Origin: Formicarius rufipectus
Taxonomy: Eukaryota > Chordata > Aves > Passeriformes > Formicariidae
DNA: 64,000 nt
Direction: 5' to 3'
Assembly: GCA_013399695.1 (NCBI GenBank)
Contig: VXAU01002071.1
Location: 1,372,362 to 1,436,361, forward strand
Shown piece by piece: positions 40,196 through 53,403 of this stretch; the first letter of the stretch is position 1, and every line of letters begins with the position of its first letter. The notes under the pieces are model-generated. The model saw nothing but the letters and a program-made list of their open reading frames with translations, did no database searches and was not told the origin of the DNA. Both the position numbers and the translations under genes were made by a program.

Positions 40196-43189
40196 CTAAA
40201 ATAAACAAGTAAAGCAAAGTTTCCATAGCTTGTGTGTGCCACCAGCCCAGGCCTCTGACCTCCCTGGCTGGAGACAGCCCCCGGGGTGTCCCACCACCAC
40301 GGCACGCTGCCCACACACCCCTCAGGGGGCTGGAGTTCAAACAGAAAATCTATTTTTAATGACTTTGGGGAGTGGAGTAGAGATGCCAACTAGTTCAATG
40401 TAATTAAAGCTATCTATCACTCAGTGAGCAGAAGCCCAAAGTTGATGAACTTTCCAATGAGATTTTATTCTTCCCTTTATTCATGAGGAAAAAAACACCC
40501 ACTTTGTGCTGGTGCAGGAGACATGAAAAAGTGTGGGAAGGAGCAAGGAGGACACATCAGTTCCAGCCATTAATGTGTCAGGGTGACAGGGAAAATAAAG
40601 TCAAACCTTCTCAGCAGGTTGTAAGAAGTTTGACAGACTCTTCTTCCCACTGTTTGCCCTCCCTGAGCCTCCATGCAGAACCCCAAATGGAGAATCCTCC
40701 TGTGGAACATCTGCCAAGGAAAAGACAATGTGCAGGGATGCTTTGCTGAGCAGGACCTGTGAGTCCAGCCTACCCTGTGATGTAGGAAAATTCCTGCCTG
40801 GAATGACTTCTTGGCTCAAGCAGAGCCTGTGGAGACCTCAGACCTGAGCCCAGCAACAAGTGGGGTGTGGGCTGTGCATCCCTGGGGCAGCACCAGGACA
40901 CAGGGGAAGGAGGCAAAGAGGGAGTTTTAACCAAAAAACCCAAAGTGCTGCTGAGCCCCTGGAGACAGGAACACCTGCCCCAGCCTTCAGCCCCTGCACC
41001 GAGGAGGGTGCCCACCCAGATGGAGCAGGAGAGGGGCAGTTCTGCTGGCAGGTACAGCAGCTCCTGGAGGACCCAGCTCCCATCTCCCACGCCGCTCAGC
41101 AGAGGAGGATTATCAGAGCTACCAACGGGCTGTCAGAACCAAATCAGCGCGTGGAATTTTGGCAGAGAGGCAGCGAGTGGGAGAGGACACCGAGACAACG
41201 TTGCCATGGCTACAGGGGATTAGTTAATTACGGCGCTGCAGATGCATGTGGAGAAAGTCCCTTAAACTCTGATCCAAGCAACCTTTTCAATGAGTTTGGC
41301 TTTGCTGCTATAAGAACCTCATTAGCATCTTCGGAGGACAAGCCGTGTTGGAGCACAGGGGACCAGATCAGTCCCTCAGTGAGGGATCAGACCTTCTCCA
41401 AGCATTCCTGTTTCCCCAGCTCCCTGCTACCCTCCATGTCCAGTGCTAGGCTAGGGAGGTGATGAAAGCAGGGGCAGTCTCCTCTGGGAAGCAAGAAAGA
41501 CTGAAAAAAATAGCAAATGTCCCAAAGCAAGGCTTGATCAAGCTGTGAAATTGTCCCCAAGCCAGTGTTTCCTCCATCCATGCAGCCCAGCAGCAGCCAG
41601 AAGGGCTCAGCTCGGAGCAGACTCGTGTTCAGGCACACGGGCTCCTGCACACAAATGCCTTCCTGTGTTCTTCCAGGGCTCGAGTTAACCATCACCTCAA
41701 TCTGAAACATCTGAGCAGGGTTTGTTGGAGTAACCGAGTGCCAGGCAGCGATCTCATCCCCACCCATGGAAACCTGGGGCTGCAGAAGTGTGTTTTCCTC
41801 CCAAGCTGTGCGTGCCCGCCCGGGGGAAGGCTCAGGCTGTTCCCTCGGGCAGCTCCTCCTCTGCCCTTGGTGACCCTTGGTGATGGTGACACTCGGTGGC
41901 TGCAGAGTGGGCTCCTGCAGGAGGTGGCACAGGGGGAGGATCCCCCTGCCTGGCAGGGCACTGGGTGTCCCAGTCCCTCACCCTGCCCGGCGTGCCCGGC
42001 GTTTGGGATCCCACGCTGCCATCCACGTGCCCACCGCCCCACGCTCTGACTGGCACAGTCACCACCCCGAGGTGTCCTGGCAGCAGCAGCTCTCCCTCCT
42101 GCTTTGCACTGACCATCTGCACCAGGGCAGGGGAGGGCCAGGGATGCACCGTGTGCCCGCTGCCTCCAGAGCTGGGAAACCCTTGGGCACCCACAAAATC
42201 GGGAGGTGATTCTTTCCTCTCCAGTGTTGAAATAAAACCACTGGCTGAGGCGTTGACTCAGGCTTCTGGAGTCAGCAAATACAGCAGAATTTGTGGATTA
42301 TAATTAGGTCAAAGCTGGCCACGGAGTTGCAGCCACGTGCTGTTCCTGCCCCACACGGTGCTGGTGGGAGCCCAGTATCCCCTGCAACCGGGGAGGACAG
42401 GACCCTCAGCAGAAGATCTGTCTTATTTGGGACACTAAAACATTCTGTTCGCCCACAAAACTGACCCACAAAACCTCTCCTTGACAAGAAAAGGGGGTGA
42501 TGAGACAAATGTTTACACGTGGTAACAATGAGGAATGAGATGCTAAAGGTCTTCACCACAAGAACAAGGTTATGCTGTGACACACTCATGTGTTTCTTCC
42601 TCTGGAAAAGCACCACGCCTCAGGGGAGCTGCAAACTTGTTCTTGACTGCAAAAAAATGTTCAAATGAGTTTCTGGAAATCGAGGTCTTTCCACTCAGCA
42701 GCTCCATACAGGTGGGAGATCCTCCTCCTCAGCTCTGTGCAATGCTGGCACCAGCCAGGGTGACACAACTTCTCTGCTCCTGGGGGAGTTCCCTCTGGCT
42801 TGCTCTGGATTTCAGGATGATGTACCCAGAGCGGCCACATGGCACATCCAAGTGTCCCCGCCAGGAGATATCACTGCTGCCATCTGAAGTGGCTTCTCAA
42901 AGTGTTGGCACCATCTTCTGACACTGCTGGGCAGGACCACCCTGCCACAGCCACCCAGACAACGAGCACTGCCCTTTGCAGCACTGATTAGCCCGGGCCT
43001 CAGGGGAACTAATTAATCAGGATAAAAGGGGGGCAGCTTTCCAAAATTGCCAGGCTGAGGTGGGGATCAATCCAGTGCTCTAAACTTTCATCTCGCATCA
43101 GTTGATGGCCTCTGCATTCAGTGCTTTGCCTCACTGCCATGGCACCCCTGGCATGCTCCCTGCAGTCAGTGAAAAGTTTTAACAGAAGC

Positions 43190-43430
43190 TCAGAAAATTA
43201 ATTAAGGTGAATAATTATAAAGCGCGTGCTTCTTCGCCTCTCCATTTTGTGAGAAAAAGGGCAAAAATAGAATTTGGGATAATTCTGGAGTTAGAACCAG
43301 AGTAATTAGGTGTTCAACACACACTCACAATTGGGCTGTGCTTATTAAAATTACTGTTTTAGTCAGAACATTTTGCCAGAGAGTCATTAACAGCACAATG
43401 CTCCCATTCCCTGGGACTCTAATTAGACTT
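43190..43430. promoter_or_regulatory. Candidate conserved non-coding element
   Basis: Contains aaaattaattaaggtgaata, gagtaattaggtgttcaa and tattaaaattactgttttag in unique sequence. Homeodomain-like TAATTA cores are clustered. Confidence 0.3.
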
Positions 43431-44004
43431 GGACGCCTCCAGTGCAGGGATGCCCAGCTCTGCTGCCCACTCAGCACTGCAGGTGATGCCCTGTGGGGAC
43501 CCTCCCAGGGCAATTCCCAGCTCCAGGGAGCAGGAGAGTGAGGACAGGGACACAGCTCCTGGCATCAGGCAGTGGGCAGAGGTTCCTCTGTGACACGGAC
43601 TGCTTTGATCACAGCTCTGACTCTCCTTCTGTCTGCAGAGGTCATGCTGGACAGCGAAGCAGGAGCATCAGGCCTTGCTGTTTCCTCCTTGGAATAAAGA
43701 AATCCCTTTATTTTTCCTATGCAAGGCACTGCTTTAGGCAGGAGAAGGCCAGGTCTGTGTTAACTCGGTCCCTGCACCACAAAAGCTTGGGCAGCAAATG
43801 GCCACGTGGTCCACAGGGCTGAAGCAGGCACAGTCAGGACGTGCCCAGCTGGGAATATCTGCAACATCAGCTACAGCACAGATGTTCTGGGGGTAAATGT
43901 GTCCAAGCACATCCCTGTGCCCTCATCAACACCTCCCTGGCTTTGGTGTTGAGGAGCACATGGGATGAGATAACAACTGGAAGTGGGGAACAACAGGAAA
44001 TTTG

Positions 44005-44186
44005 GAAGAGGTTGCCCAGAGAAGCTGTGGCTGCCCCATCCCTGGAAGTGTCCAAGGCCAGGTTGGACAGGGCTTGGAGCAACCTGGGCTGGTGGAAGGT
44101 GTCCTTGCCCATGGCAGGGGTAGAACTGGATGGGCTTTAAGGTCCCTTCCAACCCAAACCATTCCATGATTCTGTAATTCTTTGAT
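44005..44186 (+). mobile_element. CR1 LINE 3'-end fragment
   Basis: It begins gaagaggttgcccagagaag, contains all shared 3' blocks, and ends with attccatgattctgtaattc. It is antisense to PLXNA4. Confidence 0.92.
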
Positions 44187-44569
44187 CTCTTTAAAGTGAG
44201 GATACCTTGGAGTGGGGAACACCTTGAAAGGAGTGAAAGCCCCCATCTGGAAACATCCTCAGCATTCATAAACAACATCCCTGGTCCAAGCAGCTTCCTA
44301 GACTGGTTTGGAAGTGATGGAGGCCTCAAAGCAGGCGTTCCTGTGTCAGAGAAGGGAGCTCCACCCTCCAAAGCACATCCATGCAGCTCTGCTGTGAAAG
44401 CCCCAGCTCCCCGTGGTGTGTCTCTCAGGGAAGCTCCATGCCTGCTGCCTGCAAGTGCCTTCAGCCGTCTGTTCCTCCTCTCTCCCCATAAAAACCACAT
44501 GCCAGACAGCAGAGGCCCCTTCCCCCAAGCTGCTAGCCTACAACTCATGAATTCACTTGAGTTGTTAAA

Positions 44570-44810
44570 AGGGATTGTGGCAGGCTAAGATAAAACAGAG
44601 GAGTTTAAGATGACAAACAGACTCCTAAATGGGACTAGAGTCTTAATGAAAACAGTAATGAATGAATGAGGCAAGCAAATATTGCCCATTAATATTAGAC
44701 AGATAGATTAGATCCCTAGGCACTGCATTTAAAACCGACATGAAATTACTTCAATTACTCTGCACTGATAAATAACAAGGCCATATTTACTGTTAAAACA
44801 CATTTCCTTC
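44570..44810. promoter_or_regulatory. Candidate conserved non-coding element
   Basis: AT-rich unique block with cccattaatattagacaga and gaaattacttcaattactc, lying just right of a CR1 copy. Confidence 0.3.
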
Positions 44811-47689
44811 CCCCTCCCCCAAGCTTGCTTTGGCTTCTGTTTCCCAAGAGGGCGAGCAGACCACTGAGAGGCTGGAAAATGCACCAGCCTGGAAGCTTCC
44901 ACCTCTCCCTTCCTGCCCACAGGAGAGCTGGGCTAGTCAGCATCCAGCACAGGTATTCCAGGGCACCTGCCACAGAGGAGCAGTCCCATTAGTCTCAATT
45001 ACAACCATCAACGTGCTATTTCAACCCTGGCATTGCTGTGCAAGAGCCAAAGCAATCACTGATGATCCACTTAAAACCTGATGCTCGCAGCATCCTCCCC
45101 TCTCAGAAATTCACTCTACTTCCCCTTGCTGGTGGGTACAGCTGCTCAGCATCCTTCCTTCCACACTGGGAAAGTGAGATTAACCTGATCAGAGGCCTCT
45201 TCTAATGAAGAGATCATAGGTGGATAATTCCTGGGTGTTCTGTGGCATTTACATGCTAATGATGAAAGGCACTCTGGTAAAGGTAATGTCAACACGAGTC
45301 CCTTGTCCTTGCATCTCAGCCTCCAGCCCAACCATCTGCTTGTTCTCAGGGTTCAGAAAAGCCCTGGAGAGCAGGTTGCTGCTAGAAAAGCTGAAAAACA
45401 TCCTTTCCAGCTCTGCTGCCTTGGCTTGTGAACCTCTGTGCCTGGCTGAAGTCTCCGGGCTGACTCGGCTGCTTCCCAGTGGATGCTGTGCTCAGAGCTG
45501 GATGCCCGGCTGGTGGGACACACAGAGCACGACTGTGAGCACACCAGGGCTGCTGGGTCAAACCACTGATACTCTGCTGCTACACGATCTTAAATATCTG
45601 CAAAAAAACCCTCATTCAGCCTCATCACATATCAGTAAACAAGGAAGACATAAAATATCTCATTTCAGAGATATAAGACAGAGCACAGAGCAGTGTAATG
45701 AGCCAGAGAGCCTGAGCCCACACCCCAGGTCCTTGCTGCAGTCAGGAGATCCACCACCTCGTGTTTTCTTAGGGAAAGGAGGGAAATAGGCCCCCAGCTT
45801 CCCCCCAGCTGGGATGCAATCCCTTAGGAAAAGGCTGGCTGGGGCTCCTGATCACTCCAGTTGAAAAGCTGCTGTGTGGAGGATTCATTGAGTGTGGGAC
45901 TGGGGGGCAGGAGGGCTGAGGGGGCTGTGTGTACCATGCAGATATAAATTACCTTCCCAGGAAGACAACAAAGCCCAGCCTTGGTGCTTTCCCACCCTGA
46001 AACAAGAGGCAAAGCAGGGAAGTGCAGAGGGAGGAATGCACAGAGCTCTTCCCACAGCTCGGGGGATGGATGACCTTTGCAATACTATACCTGTATAAAT
46101 CTTATTTAATGAAATAATAAAAAAAAAAAAGAATAGATGAAGGTTAGATCATTCCCTGCAGAAGATTTACATTGAAAACAAAGTCTGTTCAGACAGCGGT
46201 TGGTTTACACAACAGGCCTTTAACATTCCTTTCCTAACTACTGGGGTGACTCCTGACCAGCTCCAACCACAGGATGAGTGATTGGAACCCTCGAAGCCAA
46301 AGGCAACTTGCCAAGACAGAGGCAAAGGAAACAGCACTAGTCTGGGGTTTACTTTAAACACACAATTAGGGCTTTTGCTGGGTCACAAGTCACAACATGG
46401 TGGTTTTCACCCATCAAACCTTCCCCACAACATTCCCACCCCTCGGGACATGACTTCATTTGCAGTGCCACCACAAGTCAGCACTTTCAACACCCACCTC
46501 CCCTCCCTCTGTGCACCACAGAGCAAACACCACTGCCTGCGGCTTGGAAGCGCCCCTGGGAAACTGGGAAAGCTGACCAAGGGCCTCCCATTATGTGAAA
46601 TAAAAGCTGGAATGGTTTTTGTAGCCAGAGGAGGTCGGGCAAAGAGTTTAGCTTCCATCTTTACCTGCTTTTCCTCGGGCTGCTGTTTTGCTGCATGGGA
46701 GATGGGGAATCACAGAGCAGCTCTGGGGCCGTGGCACTGCCTTGACGAAAGGCAGAGGTGATATAAGCTCAGAGCTCATCCACAAACTTCAGGATTGCTG
46801 CATTAATGCTCCCAGGGCTGCAATGTGAAGTCACTTGTCCCTAGAAGGCATCTCAGCTCCTGCCGTAAACAGTTACTTTGACATCAGCTTCTCACTGTCC
46901 GGATACAGCACTCAAAAACGGTGGCATTTTGGGCAAATAATGCCATGAAACTATTTCTGCTCCATCAGAGCCTGAGGAACTTCTGCATACATTTCCATAA
47001 ATATCACTGGCGCCAGAACAGCAACAGACCCAACAGACTGCAAGGGGGATCCTGCAGACTGCTGCTGAGCCTACCTAAAGATCAGCTCCAGGAAAAGCTA
47101 TGGGCTTGGAAGGCATTTGAAAGGACAGAATAAACCAACTTCTGTGGCAATTGGTAGCCCTCAGCTCCTAGTGAGGCTGGAAAGGAGGGAGAACATTCTC
47201 CCAGCTATCAACATGTGTGAATCATTGCCCCAGGAGGCTGAAAGTAGATGGCCTTGAACAGACTTGCACAGATCAGTTCATTAAGGACAACCTGGGAATG
47301 CCAAAACCCAGGAGATGGGCTGGTGGATACATGACCTGCTCTGCCTGCAGCCTCTGGGGCCCAGGGAACCACCGTGGTGGTTCTCTCTGCCACAGGAAAG
47401 GCACGATACCATCACTTCTAGATAACATTTACTCTCAAATTATGCTTTTCAACTACAAACCTCCCAAGGGAAGTGAATCCCCACCTGTGTTGGGGCCGCA
47501 GTGCTGGAAGGGGATCTTCCCTCCCCTCAGCTGCTTTCCTGCTGGAAGCCGGCACTGGAGCAGCTGCTCCAGGGGCATTTCTCTGCCGGGTAGCTGGCAA
47601 GGGACGAGGTTAATAGGCCCACTCCACGTGTGACCTCTCTTCCCTCTCTCTAAGAGCATCTAATTACCAAGCTAAAGCAAGAGGGGCAG

Positions 47690-48190
47690 GAGCCGGCCCT
47701 GCCAGAGCCCGGCGATGGGAGCGATCGCAGCCCGCGCGCACGGGATCGGCATCACCCCCGGGGGAGGCTGAGCCCCCGGGAAAGGCAGCTTCTCCCAACC
47801 CACCCACACAGCTGATCGTGGCCAAAACCACCCTGGTAAAACCGGGACCATCAGCAGGTCCCTTTTTCCAAAAAGCAGCGCCGCGTTGGGAGAGGTGGGG
47901 CAGAAATAAATGATGCCGCTAATGAAGAGACCCCGGCGAGGCGGGGGACGCAGAGCGATGGCTCTATCGCTGGTGCACCGGCAGCCTGACAATTGGCAAA
48001 TGAACCTCTGCAGTTCCAAGTTTCCCCTCTTTATTCTTCTCTCACGAAGCTGGCGGGAGCAGGGGTAGGACAGAGATGCTGGCGGCAGCTGTGTTCGGGA
48101 TGAAAAATGAGCAGCACATGCACGGGAGGCAGCTGGAGCGCCGCGCCGGGGACCCCGCGGCTCCCTCGGGTTGCTTCCCTCTCTCCAGTG
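47690..48190. promoter_or_regulatory. CpG-rich island inside the exon-free region
   Basis: Roughly three to four dozen CpGs in 500 bp by eye, with stretches such as gatcgcagcccgcgcgcacg and gagcgccgcgccggggaccc, set in ordinary intron. There is no TATA-like motif or convincing first exon. It could mark an internal or antisense promoter, or a GC-biased recombination site beside the two minisatellites. Confidence 0.45.
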
Positions 48191-48205
48191 GGGTCCGGGG
48201 CTGAG

Positions 48206-48299
48206 CCCTTGCCTGTGTTTAACCCTTGCCTGTGTTTAACCCTTGCCTGTGTTTAACCCTTGCCTGTGCTGAGCCCTTGCCTGTGTTTAACCCTTGCCT
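48206..48299. repeat. 17-bp tandem repeat, about 5.5 copies
   Basis: The unit is cccttgcctgtgtttaa; one unit carries ctgag in place of tttaa. It begins about 20 bp to the right of the CpG-rich island. Confidence 0.95.
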
Positions 48300-48363
48300 T
48301 GCCCCTCTGCTGCGTGGGGCAGTGATGGAGCGAACCAGCCAAGCCCATGGACCTGAGGCCACA

Positions 48364-48580
48364 CCAGGTGGTCCTCAGCACCCGGTGGTCCCATCCAGCA
48401 CCCGGTGGTCCCACCCAACACCCGATGGTCCCCAGAACCCGGTGGTCTCATCCAGCACCCGGTGGTCCCATCCAGCACCCGGTGGTTCCATCCAGCACCC
48501 GGTGGTCCCCAGAACCCGGTGGTCCCATCCAGCACCCGGTGGTCCCATCCAGCACCCGGTGGTCCCCAGCACCCGATGCC
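48364..48580. repeat. 20/17-bp minisatellite, about 11 copies
   Basis: Mostly cacccggtggtcccatccag (20 bp), mixed with shorter 17-bp units reading cccggtggtccccagaa. Open frames over it on both strands are repeat artefacts. Confidence 0.94.
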
Positions 48581-49500
48581 CCAGGACTGCAGCGCCTCCC
48601 CCGCGTTTCTGACGTGCCCGGGAGATTAAAGTGAAGTCGCAGCCCTGCTGGAATGGGCAACACGTGTCCACACAACACAACCGAGCACAGCTGCTCCCAG
48701 GAGGAGACGAAACATTATCCGGAGAGGGCGGCACAGCGGGACACAGCCCAAGGGGGCTGCAGTGCTCTCTGTTCACTCCCAAGCTGATCTTCATCCAGAG
48801 CCTCATGGGCTGGAGGTCTCTGCCTGGCACTGAGGCAAGGTGTGCCCAAAAACGCTCGTAGCACCCTGTTTGGACGTCACCATCTTAATGCCACCTCTCT
48901 CCTGCTCACCTTGGAGGCAGAGCTGGAGTTCCCTCTCCCATCTGCCTTCTGCCTCTCCCCTTGCCCGAACAGAACCCCCTCCTTGAGCTGCTGGCCACTT
49001 GCCACCCCTGGCACGCCCGGGGACATGGAAGCCACATTTTGTTTACCCTCTTTGCCCAGGAGAAAGCCCAGGGCGGCAGGGGAGGACGTGTCCTGCCACC
49101 CACCTTGAAAGGAACCCCACGTGTCCCACTGGCCGCGGCACAGCAGGGTGGGCAGCCCCGCATCTGCCCGCTCCGAACAGACCCGCGGGCTGTGCTGTGC
49201 CACAATGCCGCCTTTGTTCCCGGCTCTGGCACGTCCGAGGGTGTCAATGACACTGAAAAGCTTTGACTGGCCCTTTCTGTTTGTTTTCTTGGCACACGCG
49301 AGGATCATTTAAATAGCCCAGCCTCGGCTTTGCCCTGCACCTCGCGTGTGACTGACACTGGTTATTCAACAGAGCTTTGCCCGGGGAAGGGGCTGAGCAG
49401 AAAGCGAGGGTGTCCAGCCCCTGGCAGCTCCTTCAGTGCCCATTTCCCTCTGCCTGCTTTCCCAGCACAGCATCACACAGTCCAGCCTGGGGGACCAGTG

Positions 49501-49676
49501 GTCAGGCACTAGAAGGGGCTCCCCATTGCCACAAGGCTGCCAGAGCTCAAGGAGTTTTTGGGCAATGCTCTCTGGCACAAGGTGGGATTTTGGGGTGTCT
49601 GTGCAGAGCCAGGAGTTGGACTCAGTGATCCCTGGGGTTTGGGCCCCTTCCAACTCAGCATATTCTAGGATTCCAT
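49501..49676 (+). mobile_element. CR1 LINE 3'-end fragment, second 3' type
   Basis: It contains tgccagagctcaaggagttt, gagccaggagttggactcag and ccccttccaactcagcatat, ending in attctaggattccatg. This 3' end matches the type in the copies at 12.0, 51.0 and 54.3 kb. Confidence 0.87.
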
Positions 49677-50952
49677 GTAGCCTGACTGACAGGTCTGCAA
49701 GGTTCATCCCTCAGATGCCCACATCCCGTGGGATGTTACCTTTCCTAGGGGACAGTGAAATTTTGGGGTAATGTTGGGGAGATTCAGTACAGCCATCCCA
49801 AACCATCACATCTTCCCCACAGCCAGTCACAAAGGTCTGCTGCATGCAACATGGGAACACGGGCAAGCCTCAATTCTCCTCTCTTGAACCATTTCAGAGC
49901 TCCTCGAATTGTTTAAATACTGTGGAAACCTGGGAGAAAAGTCACAGGCACGACCTGTTTGTGTGATTTTATAGAGCCTTGAAAGCCCAAAGCATGTGAA
50001 TGCCTTAAGTAGCTTTAAAGGTCACAGAGTTGTATCATTGATGCTTTCACAGCCTGATGGTGGTCCTACCCCTTGTTTGCTGCAGGAACACTGCCACAGT
50101 CTCCGTGGCTTTTCAGCAAGGGTTGCTTTCTAACCACATTATGCTGTCCTTGCCAGTCAATTTTCTGCTACTCCATCACTTTCCCATTTGTATACCATTA
50201 CATATGGCTGTCAAAAATAATTTAGGAACCTGACCACCAGTGTGAGAAATGAACCCTCCTAAGTATATCCCAAACTCTCTAATTCTGAAAGAAAATGAGC
50301 TTTAAGCCCTTTTCCCTACACAAGAAACCCACTGTCCCATGGCAGCTGGAGCACAGCGGCCCCTTATCACACACAGGCACGGCAGCGAGGGGGTGAGGAC
50401 CAAAAGGAACCTCTCAGGAGACCACACAGCAAAGCTTCAGGGCCACATCAAAACAGAGGGACACAAAGAGCCGTCAAACACCAGGGTTTTTGGTTCTAAG
50501 GTGTTGCATTTGCTCCTGGCACAGCAGGTACCCACACAGCCACTCACACCTCCTGCCCAGGCCACCACAGAGCCACTTTGGGCTGGAGTTCAACATGTTG
50601 TTTGCATGGAAGTCTCAAGTAAATGAATTGGATTATCCCAGTTCATTACTCTGGTGTGGCTTTTCACTTTTCCCCCAGGCATGCCCAGATAAGAGCACGA
50701 GGCTGACCCTGCCTGTGCTAACCTTGGCTGACTCGCCCCATGATAAGGTGCCAGACTTGCTCTCTCGAGCCTAGAGAGGAGCCTTGAAGGAATAGTTTAG
50801 ACTCAAAGAGCAGATTTGGATTAAGAGGAACATCATGTTACTCTGCCTTGATTCCCAGGTTGTGGAATTCTTCAGGACTGCTCTGCCTCACCAGCCAGAG
50901 GTGCACAGGCAGTGTGGGTTGAGCCACAGCAGCAGCTCGTACAGGCAGGCAA

Positions 50953-51195
50953 AGAATGATAGAATGACAATGTCCTGAGCTGAAGGGACCCACAAGTATC
51001 ATCAGCACAACTGCTGGCCCTGCACAGGACACCCCAAAATGCCACCATGTGCTTGAGAGAGTTGTCCAAACCCTCCTGGAGCTCTGGCAGGTTTGGTGCT
51101 GTGCCCACTGCCCTGGGGAGCCTGGTCAGTGCCCACCACCCTCTGGGGGAAGAACCTTTTCCCAATATCCAACCTATCCCTGCCCTGACACAGTC
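50953..51195 (-). mobile_element. CR1 LINE 3'-end fragment, second 3' type
   Basis: It opens with gaatgatagaatgacaatg and reads agggacccacaagtatcatc, ccctcctggagctctggcag and a block equal to the reverse of the agagggtggtgggcactg motif, then ttttcccaatatccaacct. Confidence 0.85.
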
Positions 51196-51991
51196 TCAGA
51201 TCAAGCTGCTGTGTCCTCTCTGAGCATGCAGGACGCCCCTGAGGTGGGAAGAGGCAGCTCCTCCTTTCCCAACAGGTTATTTGTGGTTGTTACAATGGAT
51301 TTACTGTTGTGCAGCACTTCCTCCAGCACAGAGGTGTCACCAACGCCCCTCACGAGCCCGACAGACAGACCCAGTTGGCATCACTGCAGCTTCCATTCCT
51401 TGGAGTCTTTTCCACTTTTTCCCCCTTCCCCTCACTCAAAAGATTCCCTGCTTGTTGGAGAAACCTGCAGGATGGGGACAGGCTGGTGCTTCCCATCCAC
51501 ACTGAGCTGTGGCACAAAGATGCTGCTGGTGCAACACTTTGACTCATTTTAATACATTTATGCTGAGACTAAATTTGCTGCTGCATATTTTCCTCCCCAG
51601 CCTGGTAATCAGGAGTGGAAATAATCTGCTGCTGGCTGCCCTGATGTTGCCATCTTTTGCACATATCAAAATGACAAAGACATCAGACCCTCAAAGTCCG
51701 ATTGAAGAATAATTGGAAATCCAAAGTGGCACTAAATGTGATTTTCTAAATAAAACACATTCAATTACGGAACACGAGGCTGTCAAGCATTAAAAAAGAT
51801 TAGTTAGAGGCAGAAAAAAAAATGGTATTCAAACCTTCAGAGACTTCATTATATGCACAGGATAGCCTCTGTTCTTTGGGACAGGCAGGGGTAAAGGGAA
51901 TGCAAAACAATGGAAATATTTTCTGCAGCCTGTGTGTCCCAAAAGGGCCTGGATGCTTCTGTTCTGCTGGATTTCCATCTCAACTGTTGGA

Positions 51992-52034
51992 GATATATAT
52001 GCACACACACATATATATATATACATACACACCC
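51992..52034. repeat. TA/CA microsatellite
   Basis: atatatatgcacacacacat followed by a TA run and a short CA run. Confidence 0.93.
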
Positions 52035-52522
52035 CCCTTGTGGGTCCCTTCCAAGTCAGGATATATAACTCACCCTACTGAGGGTTATATGTTTTCCTTC
52101 ATCTCTGGCAGGAAGGCACAGCTGATTCGGCTTCCACCAACCCCTTTTTGTTACACAAGCAAATTTCCCCGGTTGTTTTCAAACAAGGGAAAGTTTTGTC
52201 TCATTAAATCAAGCACCTATTTACCAAACACTGATGGCCTGAAACGCTCCACCAAGCCTTTTGGCAATGCCCTGTGCCTGCCCACAGCCAGGGAGTGCCA
52301 CAACGATGCCCTCTGTGCTGCGCAAAGCCCTGAAGGGCAGTGGTCTGTGCAGGGATGTCCCCAGGGCTGGGCACTGTCCCCCATCCCTGGGCACTGAACT
52401 CCAGCCCCACAGGCTTGGCCAGAGCAACAGCCAAGAGACACTTGGAGGATGCTCAGCAAACCCTGAGCAAGGTCTGGACCAGTGAGACATGAAGGGGAAA
52501 AAGCTCCTCCGTGTCTGAATGC

Positions 52523-52744
52523 ATTAGGATATTGGGAAGAAATCCTTCCCTGGGAGGGTGGGGGGGGCCTGGCACAGGTTGGACAGAGAAGCTGTGGCTG
52601 CCCCATCCCTGGAAGTGTCCAAGGCCAGGTTGGATGGGGCTTGGAGCACCCTGGGCTGCTGGAAGGTGTCCCTGCCCATGGCGGGGGGTGAAATGAGATG
52701 GTACATGAGGTCCCTTCCAACCCAAAGCAGTCTGTGATTCTGTG
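52523..52744 (+). mobile_element. CR1 LINE 3'-end fragment
   Basis: It begins attaggatattgggaagaaa, includes a G-rich insertion at about 52557 and all 3' blocks, and ends with agcagtctgtgattctgtg. It is antisense to PLXNA4. Confidence 0.91.
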
Positions 52745-52984
52745 TTCAGGTAGGTAGGTGAAAGAGGAGCAGATAAACCAAGAAGAAGCAGAGGAGAGAG
52801 CACATTCCTGCTCCAGCGTCTGCAGTGAGATGCTGCGATGGGAGGAGAAGGCACTCGGTGACAGATCTCTGCAGGTCTGTGGATGGCAGCGGGCCCGGGC
52901 TGTCAGGGTGTCCAAATCACCCCCAAACCTGCAGAGAAGGAACGTGTCCAGGCACAGACCCTGCAGCTGAACCCCAGAGTCTGT

Positions 52985-53290
52985 GTCTCTGCCACATCTT
53001 TGTGTTAATAAGCCCAAACAATGCAGCAGATGTGCTCAAACTTCAGCAAACACCATAATGGCCATCGAGCACGGGGGGACAAAGACAATCGTATTTCACG
53101 CGGTAGGAGTTGGTAAATTCACGCTTAGAGCAATAAAGTCCCAGCCAAACAAACATGACCCCAAGTGGGATCTATGGCTGTGGCAGCACATCCTCAGCCT
53201 ACACAAACAGGGAAAGATGAGATGCATTTATCTCAGATACTTCGTTTCAACAGCTTTCCTTAACAGCGCTGGCCCCTGGAATGAATACAT
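52985..53290. promoter_or_regulatory. Candidate conserved non-coding element
   Basis: Unique block with caccataatggccatcgagc, aatcgtatttcacgcggtag and atgcatttatctcagatac. It keeps isolated CpGs in an otherwise AT-balanced sequence. Confidence 0.28.
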
Positions 53291-53403
53291 ATTGCCCAGC
53301 GAGCTGCAGAAGCTCCCGGGGGGGGGGAGGCAGAATTATTTACATGTCTGTTCTCTGTTTCCATAGAAGGATTAAAAACCAGGTAGAATTCTTTGCACAC
53401 TGG

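Noticed and set aside
47672..48019. Minus-strand frame of 115 codons inside the CpG-rich island, considered as an alternative first exon
   Set aside because: The sequence has no signal-peptide-like start leading into plexin and no donor in a suitable phase that I could support.
52217..53017. Minus-strand open frame of 266 codons
   Set aside because: Its middle is the reverse strand of a CR1 3' UTR; the rest has no recognisable domain.
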